A stretch of 13,189 nucleotides of DNA from Larix sibirica (lineage: Eukaryota; Streptophyta; Pinopsida; Pinales; Pinaceae), in assembly GCA_004151065.3 (NCBI GenBank), contig NWUY0303927349.1, forward strand, positions 1 to 13,189. The letters run 5' to 3'. Positions within the stretch are counted from its first letter, which is position 1. Every line of letters begins with the position of its first letter. This document shows, piece by piece, positions 1 through 8,383 of the stretch. The notes beneath the pieces are model-generated. The model was given only the letters and a program-made list of their open reading frames with translations. It made no database searches and was not told the DNA's origin. The position numbers and the translations under genes were made by a program.

Positions 1-2094
1 TCATGACCTTCACCCATATCTCCTCTGAAAATGTACAAGCTAGATGGTTGTCTTAGAGTCATTGTTTTGGGTAAAAGAGATAAGTGAAGTGATTCTAGTA
101 AATCAAATGAATCCAGAATCGTTAGTCTACTCCTAAGCAAATCAATCCTTACAACCCTAAAGAAACATATAAGGTGATAAACATCACAAATAAACCATGA
201 CAGTGAAATATATGCAATAAAAAGTCACACAAGTTGTTTAATAGGAAAATAAATTATGAGAAATTTTAGAAAACACATAAACTAGAAAACACATTATCCA
301 ATATAATTCTCAGACGTAAGGAGGGAATTTGTTATCATGTCAATTTCATTTGACTATGACACTTGAGTGCTTATGCCAAAAACATCACATCATGCCTAAC
401 ATAGTTTATAATCTCATATCCCATGGATGACAAACTAATTAATCATAGAGGTATGAAATCAACTCTCAATTTGTCATTATGGTAAAATTGTGCGTCCCCT
501 CTTTATATGTGACTCACAATTGTGTAGGAAAATCTTTAATACCCACATAATTCCTATTTTTATTATTTTATTTTAAGTGAATACATACAAGAAGGAAACC
601 CATCAAACACTTCTCCTCATTATGAGGATGGTACCTAAGTTAAAGTAGATTCCATAATAGCTCGAGGCTTTGTCAACATACTCATTAAGGGCTCAACATG
701 CCACTCATAGTAAATGAACTTGTGTATACAGAATGGAACTCCTCACATCCCCCTAGACCAAACCAATCAACATCTCGCATAGTTCCTATTACAACAAGAA
801 ATAGTAAATTTTGTGGCTCTTTTAATGGAAAGGTCTCTTTAAGGGTTGGTTTGGTCAAGGACACCCACACCATTTGAGACTAATTCACTTAATTGAGGGG
901 TACATGGTTATTCCTGGTGTAGATGCCATCACATGGGCTAAGATTTGACTACAAGCTCCATTTTTCTCTCCAAATTACAAACAAGATCCTCCATTCAAAC
1001 AAGTTCAATTGATGCAAAGTTATGCTGCATATTTTTTTGCTAAGGATTTGAATGTTCTCATGCTTCAATCCTTCCTTTGAGGGTTTTGGTGGCTATGCTA
1101 CCAAAATTTACCTTCATTTAATCAATCTTTAATGTGGAAATGCTCTCAGAATCATTCCAGATTCAAAGAGTGTCTTGGAGAGGATAAAACCCTAAATAGA
1201 GAGTATTGTATGCCACTTTCATTACTCTTCAAGGTGAAATATTCATTTTTGTTTGTGGCTTTTTCAATTAGAAATAAGACAAATCATTCAATTTCTTTTC
1301 CCTCAAATGGTTTGCATATTTCTCGACTAGAGTGTGAACTAATTACTTGGAATACTAACATTGTTAGGAGAAAGTAGTATTGGTTTCTTGTTTATCATTG
1401 GTTCCATGGTCACGACTCTCTACTTGAATTATCTATCTTTGCTTCCTCTCAAAGACCAATTATACAAGGGGATTCCTCTAAGGTGTACCTCTCATTTCCT
1501 CTTAAGTTTTCCATTCATTTAATGCATGGGGATGATGTAAATTTATTTGCCTTGTTGATGTACTCTATTTATTTTTCATCTACCTTAGTTGGTCAAGCCC
1601 ACTATTGAGTGCCATTTGGTCAACTTATGCCCCAAATCACACACAACATGAAGTACAAATGTCGATAAAAAATTTAGTGCTTGTACACCGAGAGCAATTA
1701 ATCTTTGATGTGATTGCAAAATAACAAACCTTACATTTGTATTATTGAGCATGCCATAGACAACCATTGTGCTCCCTTTCCTTGTCATAGTGATAAGCAA
1801 TGTAGTTCATCTCATCCTACTTGCACAGATGTATTCTCAAGGGAACAAACTTATAACTTAGGAAGTACAAATGACACTTTATGGATATGGCCTCTCAATA
1901 ATCTTATTTAATCCTTATAAAAACCCAGAGTGTGAACTAATTTAGTGTGAACTAATTATTACACAATTGTATGGATTTGCATCATGGAGAATAATTTGAA
2001 AAACATTCTACTCATAAAAATGATATTTGCGATCATATAACCAAACATCTTTGAAATTTTATTTGTATTTCTTAACTATCAACCATCTAATGAA
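1..2094. other. AT-rich anonymous DNA, no recognised gene
   Basis: No reading frame longer than about 81 codons occurs here, and none carries a motif I recognise. The longest (1132-1377 + and 1585-1800 -) have no homologous look and no exon-like context. A 14-bp word, AGTGTGAACTAATT, occurs three times (1331-1344, 1929-1942, 1944-1957), the last two nearly head to tail. The stretch is probably old transposon debris or intergenic sequence, but I cannot name a family. Confidence 0.6.
1929..1957. repeat. Short tandem duplication of AGTGTGAACTAATT
   Basis: The 14-bp word AGTGTGAACTAATT is present at 1929-1942 and again at 1944-1957, separated by one base. The same word is also found about 600 bp upstream at 1331-1344. 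The pair looks like simple slippage; the distant third copy suggests the two neighbourhoods may share a repeat origin. Confidence 0.7.
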
Positions 2095-2329
2095 TAAAAT
2101 AGCCCATGACCCATGACTAATATTTTGCTAGTCAAATTCCAAAGGAAAACTAAACCTAGGTTTCCTTTGATGTGAACCACTATTTTCAAATATAAAATGG
2201 CCCATGAACCCTTTGATGTGAACCACTATTTTCAAAGATAAAATGACCTATGACTAGCATTTTCATAGTCAAATTCCAAAGGAAAACCAAACCTAGGTTG
2301 CCTTTGATGTGAACCACTATTTTGAAAGA
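2095..2329. repeat. Three-unit tandem repeat with a shortened middle unit
   Basis: Three head-to-tail units each start with TAAAAT followed by a CCCATGA- or CCTATGA-like word and end with CTTTGATGTGAACCACTATTTT and a short A-rich tail. Unit 1 is 2095-2192 (98 bp), unit 2 is 2193-2238 (46 bp, lacking the central half) and unit 3 is 2239-2329 (91 bp). Units 1 and 3 share the centre TAGTCAAATTCCAAAGGAAAA followed by a CTAAACCTAGG-like segment. Within unit 1 the arms CAAAGGAAA (2140-2148) and TTTCCTTTG (2161-2169) are perfect inverted repeats around a 12-nt loop, and AAACCTAGGTTT (2152-2163) is a perfect palindrome. Unit 3 has a point change in that palindrome (TTG). No coding potential is seen. 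Confidence 0.85.
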
Positions 2330-2710
2330 GCCATCTAGATCATCCACATTATCCATTTTTATATATCACAATGCCACTAATATAAAGTTCGAAAGAAGAG
2401 ATAATGCTAGCGATGGTTTTGGTAAAAGTGTAATGTTAATTTCAAAAAATTATGGCCAGGATTTTCTCAAATCCCGCTAAGTGACAGTCAAGTTAAGAAA
2501 TAAACAGCAGCTCCACAACTCGATTGTGTGCTCATAAGCTCACCATAGCCTTAAATATTCCATATGTTTTTTCTCACACTCCGCGTTGCTAAATCATTCA
2601 GGAATAACCGACTCTCGACAAAATGCAAGGTAGGGTAAATTCCTGGAAGAAGGGTAGAGGAGATAAAACTAGAAGCCAAAGTTGAGAAGAACCACCACAA
2701 AATGGTTTGA
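2330..2710. other. Sequence 5' of the helicase fragment
   Basis: The stretch is AT-rich up to about 2450 and then gradually more balanced in composition. An ATG at 2624 opens a short frame rich in Lys, Arg and Gly that stops at 2687. It could be the remains of the charged N-terminus of the helicase gene that follows, because MTR4/HEN2 proteins start with a variable charged tail, but no alignment supports this. A TGA lies at 2708-2710, in frame with the first recognisable helicase residues. No promoter element could be assigned. Confidence 0.4.
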
Positions 2711-3519
2711 ACCTACATCCATGAGGTGGCTATACCCACGAGCTATGCCTTATCCATGGATGAGACCACCCATGGAACGATTTTGAACCCTGTGGACAAC
2801 GGTCCCATGGCGAAGACCTACCTCGGTGAAACGAATCCATTCTTGTGTCGGCCCACACTTCAGCTATGAATACGCCCATGGCTGAGTATGCCATCTCCAT
2901 GGCCTTCAGGGGCAAGCACTGGGTCATATGCACATATCCTTTGAAGTCTCTGAGCAACCAGAAGTACTGGGATCTCAGCCACGAGTTTACTAATGTAGGG
3001 TTATGACCACAGAGATTGTCATAGGGATTATTTATAGGGGTTTCGAGGTCTTGGAAGAGGTTCCCTGGGTCACCTTTGACGAGATTCACTACATGAAGGA
3101 CCGGGAGTGTGGGGTAGTGTGGGAGGAGAGCATAATTTTATTTCCCCTGGTATCAAAATGGTTTTTCTCTCAGCTACCATGGCGAATGCCACAGAATTTT
3201 TCGAGTGGATCTGCAAGCTGCATACCCAATCCTGCAATGTCGTCTGCATCGACTTTTGGCCAACTCCGTTTACGCATTATGTCTTTTCGGTTGAGGGTTC
3301 CAAGCTATATCTCATGGTCGATGAGAAAGAGGGGTTCAGAGAGGACAATTAATTGAAGGCACAGAAGTCATTCCCAAGAAAATACTCGATGATGGCATGG
3401 CTTCACCAAGGAATGGGTTTCAAGGGAATACAAAAGGTGGAGGAGGAGAAGGAGGCAAGGGTGTGAAAGGCGAGAAAGGCAGTGGAGGTGCAGGTTCAAA
3501 CATCTACAAAATTGTGAAG
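2711..3519 (+). pseudogene. HEN2: MTR4/HEN2-type exosome RNA helicase gene fragment, disabled
   Basis: In the family this protein is a Ski2-like DExH RNA helicase that feeds nuclear RNAs to the exosome. The fragment reads as the conserved segment from a HEVA motif (2720) through DETTHGT and NPV-NG-MAKTY, then the first RecA domain: ESILVSAHTSA, PLKSLSNQKY, MTTEI (3003), [57 protein letters not shown], a glycine/lysine-rich loop and IYKIVK at 3519. The wording [10 protein letters not shown] and the Gly-rich insert before YKIVK resemble plant HEN2 more than its paralogue MTR4. Breaks seen: TGA at 2708-2710; loss of about 43 nt after MAKTY (near 2822-2829); Walker A Gly-Lys replaced by Met-Asn (2866-2871); loss of about 46 nt at 3001-3004, which removes the TGDV and ASCLV region; a frameshift near 3140-3150; TAA at 3350-3352; a frameshift near 3365-3380. 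The base composition is richer in G+C than its surroundings. The second RecA domain, the helical domains and the KOW arch are absent. It cannot encode an active helicase. Confidence 0.9.
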
Positions 3520-3525
3520 GTGAGT
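3520..3525 (+). other. Splice donor directly after the helicase exon fragment
   Basis: GTGAGT follows the codon AAG of IYKIVK exactly where the protein similarity stops. In intact homologues the next residues are of the type MIMER, and these are not encoded here. The perfect donor means the fragment derives from genomic DNA or unspliced RNA rather than from a fully spliced retrocopy. The intron phase would be 0. Confidence 0.75.
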
Positions 3526-4060
3526 CTTTTGTCTAATTGTCTGTTTTTTTGTGAATTGAATTCATACCAAAGACCAAATTGGTGAGTCTTATTTTAGCCT
3601 ATTGTAAACGGTTTCCATAATTGTATTTTTGAAGAGTGATTTTACCCAGAGTTGAAAGAAATTTGAGAAGAAATTCATGGATTCCCTATGAATGACGGAT
3701 AAGGAAAAAATTAAAAATATGCAATGGAATGCTTTCCAGGAGATGAATTGAGCTCTCCTTATTTATAATAAAGATGAATTGAGCTATCCTGTAACTCCAA
3801 GATGGAGTGAGATGATGATGTAACTGGGCATATGGTTGTAATCCATGTTATTAAGGAAAACGTGTAGCATAACCATCTTTTTGCCAAGATCTGTTTTCAT
3901 GATGTGTCTAGAGGCATAGCTCCAGCGGTTTACAAATTAATAATATTAATAATATTGAGGCATAGATATGTTTTCATGAATTCTATAAACATGCATATTT
4001 TTACCTTCTATTACATATAGTGCATGCAAACTACTACTAGGTGTCTTGTCTCTTTTATAG
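3526..4060 (+). other. Intron-like or anonymous stretch with short direct repeats
   Basis: No coding similarity is seen, and the helicase's next exon was not found here. AGATGAATTGAGCTNTCCT occurs twice with a 31-bp period (3741-3759, 3772-3790). A duplicated TAATAATAT lies near 3938-3955, flanked by two copies of GAGGCATAG (3911-3919 and 3957-3965). The stretch ends in a pyrimidine-rich TCTTGTCTCTTTTATAG (4044-4060) that looks like a splice acceptor. Whether it is the residue of the helicase intron is inference. Confidence 0.5.
3741..3790. repeat. Direct repeat with 31-bp period
   Basis: AGATGAATTGAGCTCTCCT at 3741-3759 recurs as AGATGAATTGAGCTATCCT at 3772-3790, with one mismatch in 19. 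The 12 bp between the copies are AT-only. It is a local duplication with no visible coding role. Confidence 0.8.
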
Positions 4061-5066
4061 CTTTCAGCCTCCACCATTTCCACTCCTATAGGAGAGACAA
4101 ATCCTCAAGGGACTCCTTCTGGATCCTGCTCTAGCTCCAGCTACTCCTCCTCCAAAGATGTTGCAACAATCTAGATGATGGTATCCACTTCTTCCAAGAA
4201 GGCCAAGACAAATCATCTTGAGCAGTCCCACTTTGTCAAAAAAATGGACTATATCCCTTCCATAGAAATGTTGCTAGTCACTCCCCTAAATAATTCTCTG
4301 AGTTTTGTGAGTGAGCCCTAATGGTCAGTTTACAAGTGACCTTCCCTGAGATCAATGGAATTATGGTTGCACAAGAACTAGGCCCCCAATCAAAGGGTGA
4401 TTGCAACTTTTCTCTTGTGACCACATATATGACTTTCTCTCCGAGCTATAGGAGGGAAAAGATCTAAACTTTTATCACAACCCCTATTTCATGGACCCAA
4501 GAGAAATGTAGCTCAACCACGGGTCCTTGGAATTTAACCTGAAGGATGGCATTCCATCTATAGTCCTAGTTTGGGCCAAGGTTCCATTCATGTCCTTCAT
4601 TTTCTAGGAAAATCAATCTTTGAAGGAAATAGGAAGCTCACACAGTCATTATGTCCAAAAATCAATTCCAAAAGGGAATCAATATTCCTACGCTTGAATC
4701 TGCATTGAAGTAACCCTCAAAAGGAGCCCTCCAAAACCCATTAAACCTAATCTTGAGGTTTGGTCTCACATTCAAGCACCAGAATACGAGTAACTACCCT
4801 TCAAATGCAATAATTTTTATGAATATGATAATTTCACCAAAGACTAAAAAAAAACTCAACAAAATATGGAAATCCTTCCCTCAGAAGAATCCCCACAACT
4901 AGCCCCCAACCCCCTATCGAGCACCCATTCACCCCTAGCTAGAAAATCAATGCCTTCTCTTCTTGGTAGACATTTCAGACTGGAAAATGACCATGACAAA
5001 ACTTAAGACTCCGAGATAGACCCTTGGCCCCCATGAATTGACTCGACAAAAATATTTTTAAAAAAA
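4061..5066 (+). mobile_element. LINE ORF1 (DUF4283 + CCHC knuckle) remnant
   Basis: In plant LINEs, ORF1 is the RNA-binding, gag-like protein of the retrotransposition particle. Here a Ser/Thr/Pro-rich N-terminus is open in one frame at about 4061-4318 (STISTPIGETNPQGTPSG, then SSKDVATI, a TAG and STSSKKAKTN). A frame change follows between 4318 and 4380, and the next frame keeps its register to about 5066. It carries PPIKG-LQLFSCDH, NPYFMDPREM, LEFNLKDGIPS, VLVWAKVPFMS, SLKEIG, QYSYA-ICIEV, EVWSHIQAPEYE and LPFKC. The knuckle has the spacing C-x2-F-x4-N-x4-stop (4806-4847) where C-x2-C-x4-H-x4-C is expected, so three of the four zinc ligands are gone. In-frame stops lie at 4398, 4449, 4509, 4605, 4695, 4791, 4845, 5004 and 5034, with no frameshift among them. 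A short basic/Pro-rich tail follows the knuckle. No endonuclease or reverse transcriptase (ORF2) was found downstream, so the element is truncated or internally deleted. Confidence 0.8.
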
Positions 5067-6949
5067 ATTGATTTCTAAGCAAGTTTTGTAACATTGTCAA
5101 GTGCGTAAAAGAAATACCAAATGTGTACAGAAATTGCCTCTTAAATTTGACTTTCATGATCTTAAGCATCAATTATGCTCAAATCAACAAAATTTGTTCT
5201 CTTCAAGGGAAAAAATATCACATTGAAATAACTGTGAAGCAAATTTAAGCTCAAATTTATAGAAAAGGATCATCCTTAAGTTGCTTGGTCTCTTTACTCA
5301 CCCCCTCAAGTGACTCTTCATTAAATGATTCATTCTAACATATTTATGTTTGATTGTTACCTTTATGTCATTGAGGAGTAAGGATTTTTAGGAGAAAATA
5401 CAGTGTTGCAAATGCAATGAATTATTTTCAAAATTGCTCATATTGTTTGCAATGATACCAACCCAAGTACTGTATGCCAAAACCCAAAGTTGAACTTACC
5501 AAATTTCCATCCTAGACACATGACATTACAAAAAGCGACATAGGTAAGTCTTTAAGAAGTAAAACCCTGAACTTCATGTGTACCTATCCCATCCTTTTAA
5601 ATAAATGAAGAAACTATTTTGTTGTTGCAAGAGAAGTGAGATCATTGGTCCTTCATATCAGATGTAATAATTAAGCAAATTCAAGAGCAATAAATACTGT
5701 CATATTAGTTTTAATAATGATATAGGAAGAGCAAGCCAATTGTAGGGAAAGTTTGTAATTAATACATCAAGGCATGATTTTTTAATGTTGTCCAAAAAAA
5801 AAAAATATTAGAAACAAGTGGCCTATGCAGCCTATTTTTCTACGTAGTTTTGTCACTTCTATCACTCATTTATTCTATGAAATATAACTCATTTTTGGCA
5901 CTTTTATTATCATCTACCATATTGATTAACAACAAACCATCACAATGGTTAGAATCTATTTACCTCGAGCATTTTTCAAGAATAGTAAACACGTTTTCAC
6001 ATTACATATGAATAACATATACTTCTCTATTAGTTATTTTGATGTTTTTAGTACAAGATGCATTAAGATACCATGATTCTCTATTTAAGAGGGGAAAATA
6101 TTACATTGTGAATTCCTTGTGTAAAAACATTCTCTCTTTGAGAACAACATTTCCCACCAATATCTCCCAAGAAATGTGATTACCATTGCTAAAAGTTCTT
6201 AACGAGCATGGGTTTAGTAAAACTTGTGCACCTTATAGTTCAGGTTATGTAACCAGTATTGGTTGAATAATGATTCCATTACCTATTGAAAGTAGACAAC
6301 TTTGGAAGTAATTTTCAGGTAAAATATTTGGTATATACAGTAAGTGGCAAGGCATTTTAAAATCATTCTACAAAAGGGATAGTTCATTGTTCAAGTACCA
6401 ATGATAGCTTCCATCTACTTGGAAATATTTTGGACATATATGATCCTAGAGGCTACTCGAGCAATAGAAAAAAATTCATGCAACTTTTGTAATGAAAGGA
6501 CCCAAAATTTAATTGTGTAATGTATCACATGGAAAAACGGAGGATCTCGATGCAACAAAAAGTTTTCAAAATAGGAAAAAATGCAAATATTTTCTAGTTC
6601 TTTTGATAAGGAAAAGTCATCTAAAAAACCTAGCCTCCATGCCTCGCACTATAATCATCTTGGAGGTTACAATATTTGGAGCATCAAAGCTATTCTGATT
6701 AAGTTATATTTCATAATATCTTTTGAGACTTGGGATAATATATTTGGAGACTTTTATCTTCATTTTCTCTCCATTAAACGTTATGTTATCTAGTCAGGGC
6801 AATTGGTTACAGTTTTAATGCTAACTTCTAACTGGAACACTATCGCCCCACCTCGATAGAATTACTTTTGGCCTATCATATGTATTAGTCAATATCATTT
6901 TAATCATTGTGACTTACACATTGGTTTGCTACTAAGTTATTAGGATACC

Positions 6950-6971
6950 GATATGGATATGAATCCATATC
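6950..6971. repeat. Perfect 9-bp inverted repeat
   Basis: GATATGGAT (6950-6958) and ATCCATATC (6963-6971) are exact reverse complements separated by ATGA, and would form a small hairpin. A related word, CCAGATATGG, lies just downstream near 6997-7006. Degenerate GATATGGAT/ATCCATATC words of this kind occur in subterminal parts of plant DNA transposons, but no element boundary is established here. Confidence 0.7.
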
Positions 6972-7683
6972 CACTACATTTTTGAAAAGTCAAGATCCAG
7001 ATATGGTGGAAACAACAAGTACAAAAAAAATTATAATAATTAAAAAAATCAGAGTCAAGAATCAAACATATTTGGGGATTACAAGAGTAGAATTAGAGGT
7101 TATAACCAAAACCGAAAAAAGAGTCCTCACGCATATTACTATTAGCCATCCATGTACCATAATTGATAATTTGATAAGTTATAACCACCATTGATTTTTT
7201 ATATTTGAAGACCATTTCAACATGAGCATGTAGTAGGTCATAACGGCATTTTTGTGAGCCAAATCCACATGTCCATATAAGGGTATGGCAAGACTAATTA
7301 ACACTGTCAGTAAAGTGAGCAACAACGTAGCACATTAGGATCGATTAGACATTGACAATGTACCTTGATCATAACGATAGATCAATCCTTGAGAGAAAAG
7401 TGATAACCTTGATGGATCAAACAAAAACCTTAAGAGCAGGTATTAAAATAAGGATAGATCATACCTTTACAGATCTTGACACATGGTTTAGGTTTTAACA
7501 TTTAGAAGTTTAATATTTTGGAAAATTTTCATTAAAATTTTGATTTTTGGGGGGTTGGTAGGTCACAAAAGCACTGGAAGTTTTGGGATCTATTTCAAAA
7601 TTTCAAGATCTATTTCATTTTCCACAGGAACCATTTCATGAGCTCAGGATCCATTTTAGATCTGCTTCCATGACATACCCTGG

Positions 7684-7702
7684 TGGATCTAGATTAGATC
7701 CA
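7684..7702. repeat. Perfect 8-bp inverted repeat in a GATCC-rich stretch
   Basis: TGGATCTA (7684-7691) and TAGATCCA (7695-7702) are exact reverse complements around GAT. The surrounding 7590-7720 holds further copies of GGATCTA, AGATCTA, GGATCCA and AGATCTG. This clustering of one short word is reminiscent of the subterminal repeats that bind hAT transposases. It lies at the side where the 3' end of the - strand hAT remnants should be, so a role as a decayed element end is possible but unproven. Confidence 0.6.
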
Positions 7703-7794
7703 GGATCCAGTAACAAAAGTTTACCATCCAAACCGATTGAACAATATTTATACAATTAATTGTCACCAATGTTACCAAACTGATGTATTTATTA

Positions 7795-8022
7795 TTTTGT
7801 ATTTAAACTGATGTACATGAATGTAATCATATTTAAAAATTTGCATATTTTTATGGATTATCTAGTTCATTGGTTCTTCAACTTGATTTTTTCTCAATTC
7901 TGGTTTGGTTCTAGATTTTTCCTTCTTTTGTTTCAAGTGTAGATTCAGTTCTGATAACTTTTTTTATGCCTCTCTATCTTGGAAAAGAGGTTTCTTATTT
8001 ATTCTCGTTGCATAATATTATT
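7795..8022. repeat. First copy of a 359-bp-period direct repeat
   Basis: This 228-bp block pairs with 8154-8381 at a constant offset of 359 bp with no net insertion or deletion. Identity looks to be roughly 85-90% by eye. Shared words include TGTACATGAATGTA, TTTTTATGGATTAT, AGTTCATTGGTTCTTCAACTT and TATGCCTCTCTATCTTGGAAA. Similarity stops abruptly after CATAAT(A/C)TTATT. Read on the - strand, it follows the transposase remnant and would be its 3' portion. Confidence 0.9.
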
Positions 8023-8039
8023 CTAGAAGCAAAGAGACT

Positions 8040-8150
8040 GGATAATAAGCTTTGCATCTTTGATAACATCGACAATGTTGGATGGTACCAACTCCACATG
8101 GCATCACCTCATGCTATCTACATCAACAAAGTTTGCATATTTGGTATCTA
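8040..8150 (-). mobile_element. Short hAT transposase fragment (deletion derivative)
   Basis: On the - strand this reads as ELVPSNIVDVIKDAKL, matching the EEVVPSNVVKVITNA segment of the longer hAT remnant. At DNA level, 8052-8145 aligns with 8998-9091 around the shared GATGGTACCA (8081-8090 and 9027-9036). Compared with the longer copy, about 600 bp (equivalent to 8382-8997) are missing, so the DUF659 segment abuts the 3' block at 7795-8022 with about 30 bp of unclear origin between. Similarity in this part is lower than in the repeated 3' block, so the two copies may not come from one simple duplication. Confidence 0.6.
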
Positions 8151-8153
8151 ATG

Positions 8154-8381
8154 GTTTGGATTTACAGTAATGTACATGAATGTATATATATTTAAAAATT
8201 TGTATATTTTTATGGATTATTTAGTTCATTGGTTCTTCAACTTAAATTTTTCTCAATTCTGGTTCGCTTCTAGATTTTGCTTTTTTTTGGTTCTTGTGTA
8301 GATTCAATTCTGATAACTTTGTTTATGCCTCTCTATCTTGGAAAGTAGGTTGCTTATTTCTTCTCTTAGCATAACATTATT
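8154..8381. repeat. Second copy of the 359-bp-period direct repeat
   Basis: This is the partner of 7795-8022 at constant offset 359. It starts GTTTGGATTTACAGTAATGTAC (compare TTTTGTATTTAAACTGATGTAC) and continues on its right directly into the C-terminal end of the recognisable hAT transposase (motif LHMVVYALNP on the - strand at 8384-8424). The copy junction at 8150-8154 directly follows the end of the short hAT fragment, giving a head-to-tail arrangement. Confidence 0.9.
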
Positions 8382-8383
8382 TT

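Larger units (their letters stand above)
5067..7794. other. AT-rich anonymous DNA between the LINE and hAT regions
   Basis: No reading frame over 70 codons is convincing. A run of 12 A's sits at 5794-5805 and could mark the tail of a retrotransposed sequence, but no target-site duplication was recognised. A frame at 6581-6793 contains NHLGGYNIWSIKA, faintly like the N-terminal gag motif of Ty1/copia elements; this is too weak to annotate. Perfect inverted repeats occur at 6950-6971 and 7684-7702. The part from about 7590 to 7720 is enriched in GGATC/GATCC words. The rest shows nothing I can name. Confidence 0.5.

Noticed and set aside
1585-1911. Opposing short frames on both strands (1585-1800 - and 1714-1911 +)
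   Set aside because: Neither shows domain motifs or plausible exon boundaries.
2730-3089. 119-codon - strand open frame
   Set aside because: It is antisense to the helicase fragment, whose + strand motifs are clear. The open antisense frame is a by-product of the coding composition.
5794-5805. A12 tract as a possible LINE or retrocopy poly(A) tail
   Set aside because: No flanking target-site duplication and no retrotransposon 3' coding sequence just upstream. Runs of this length are common in AT-rich DNA.
6581-6793. Frame with YNIWSIKA, faintly like a Ty1/copia gag N-terminus
   Set aside because: Only one short motif, with no gag zinc knuckle or protease downstream. Not enough for an annotation.
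7966-8151. 61-codon + strand frame
   Set aside because: It overlaps the repeat block and the antisense hAT fragment, whose - strand translation matches the neighbouring transposase.
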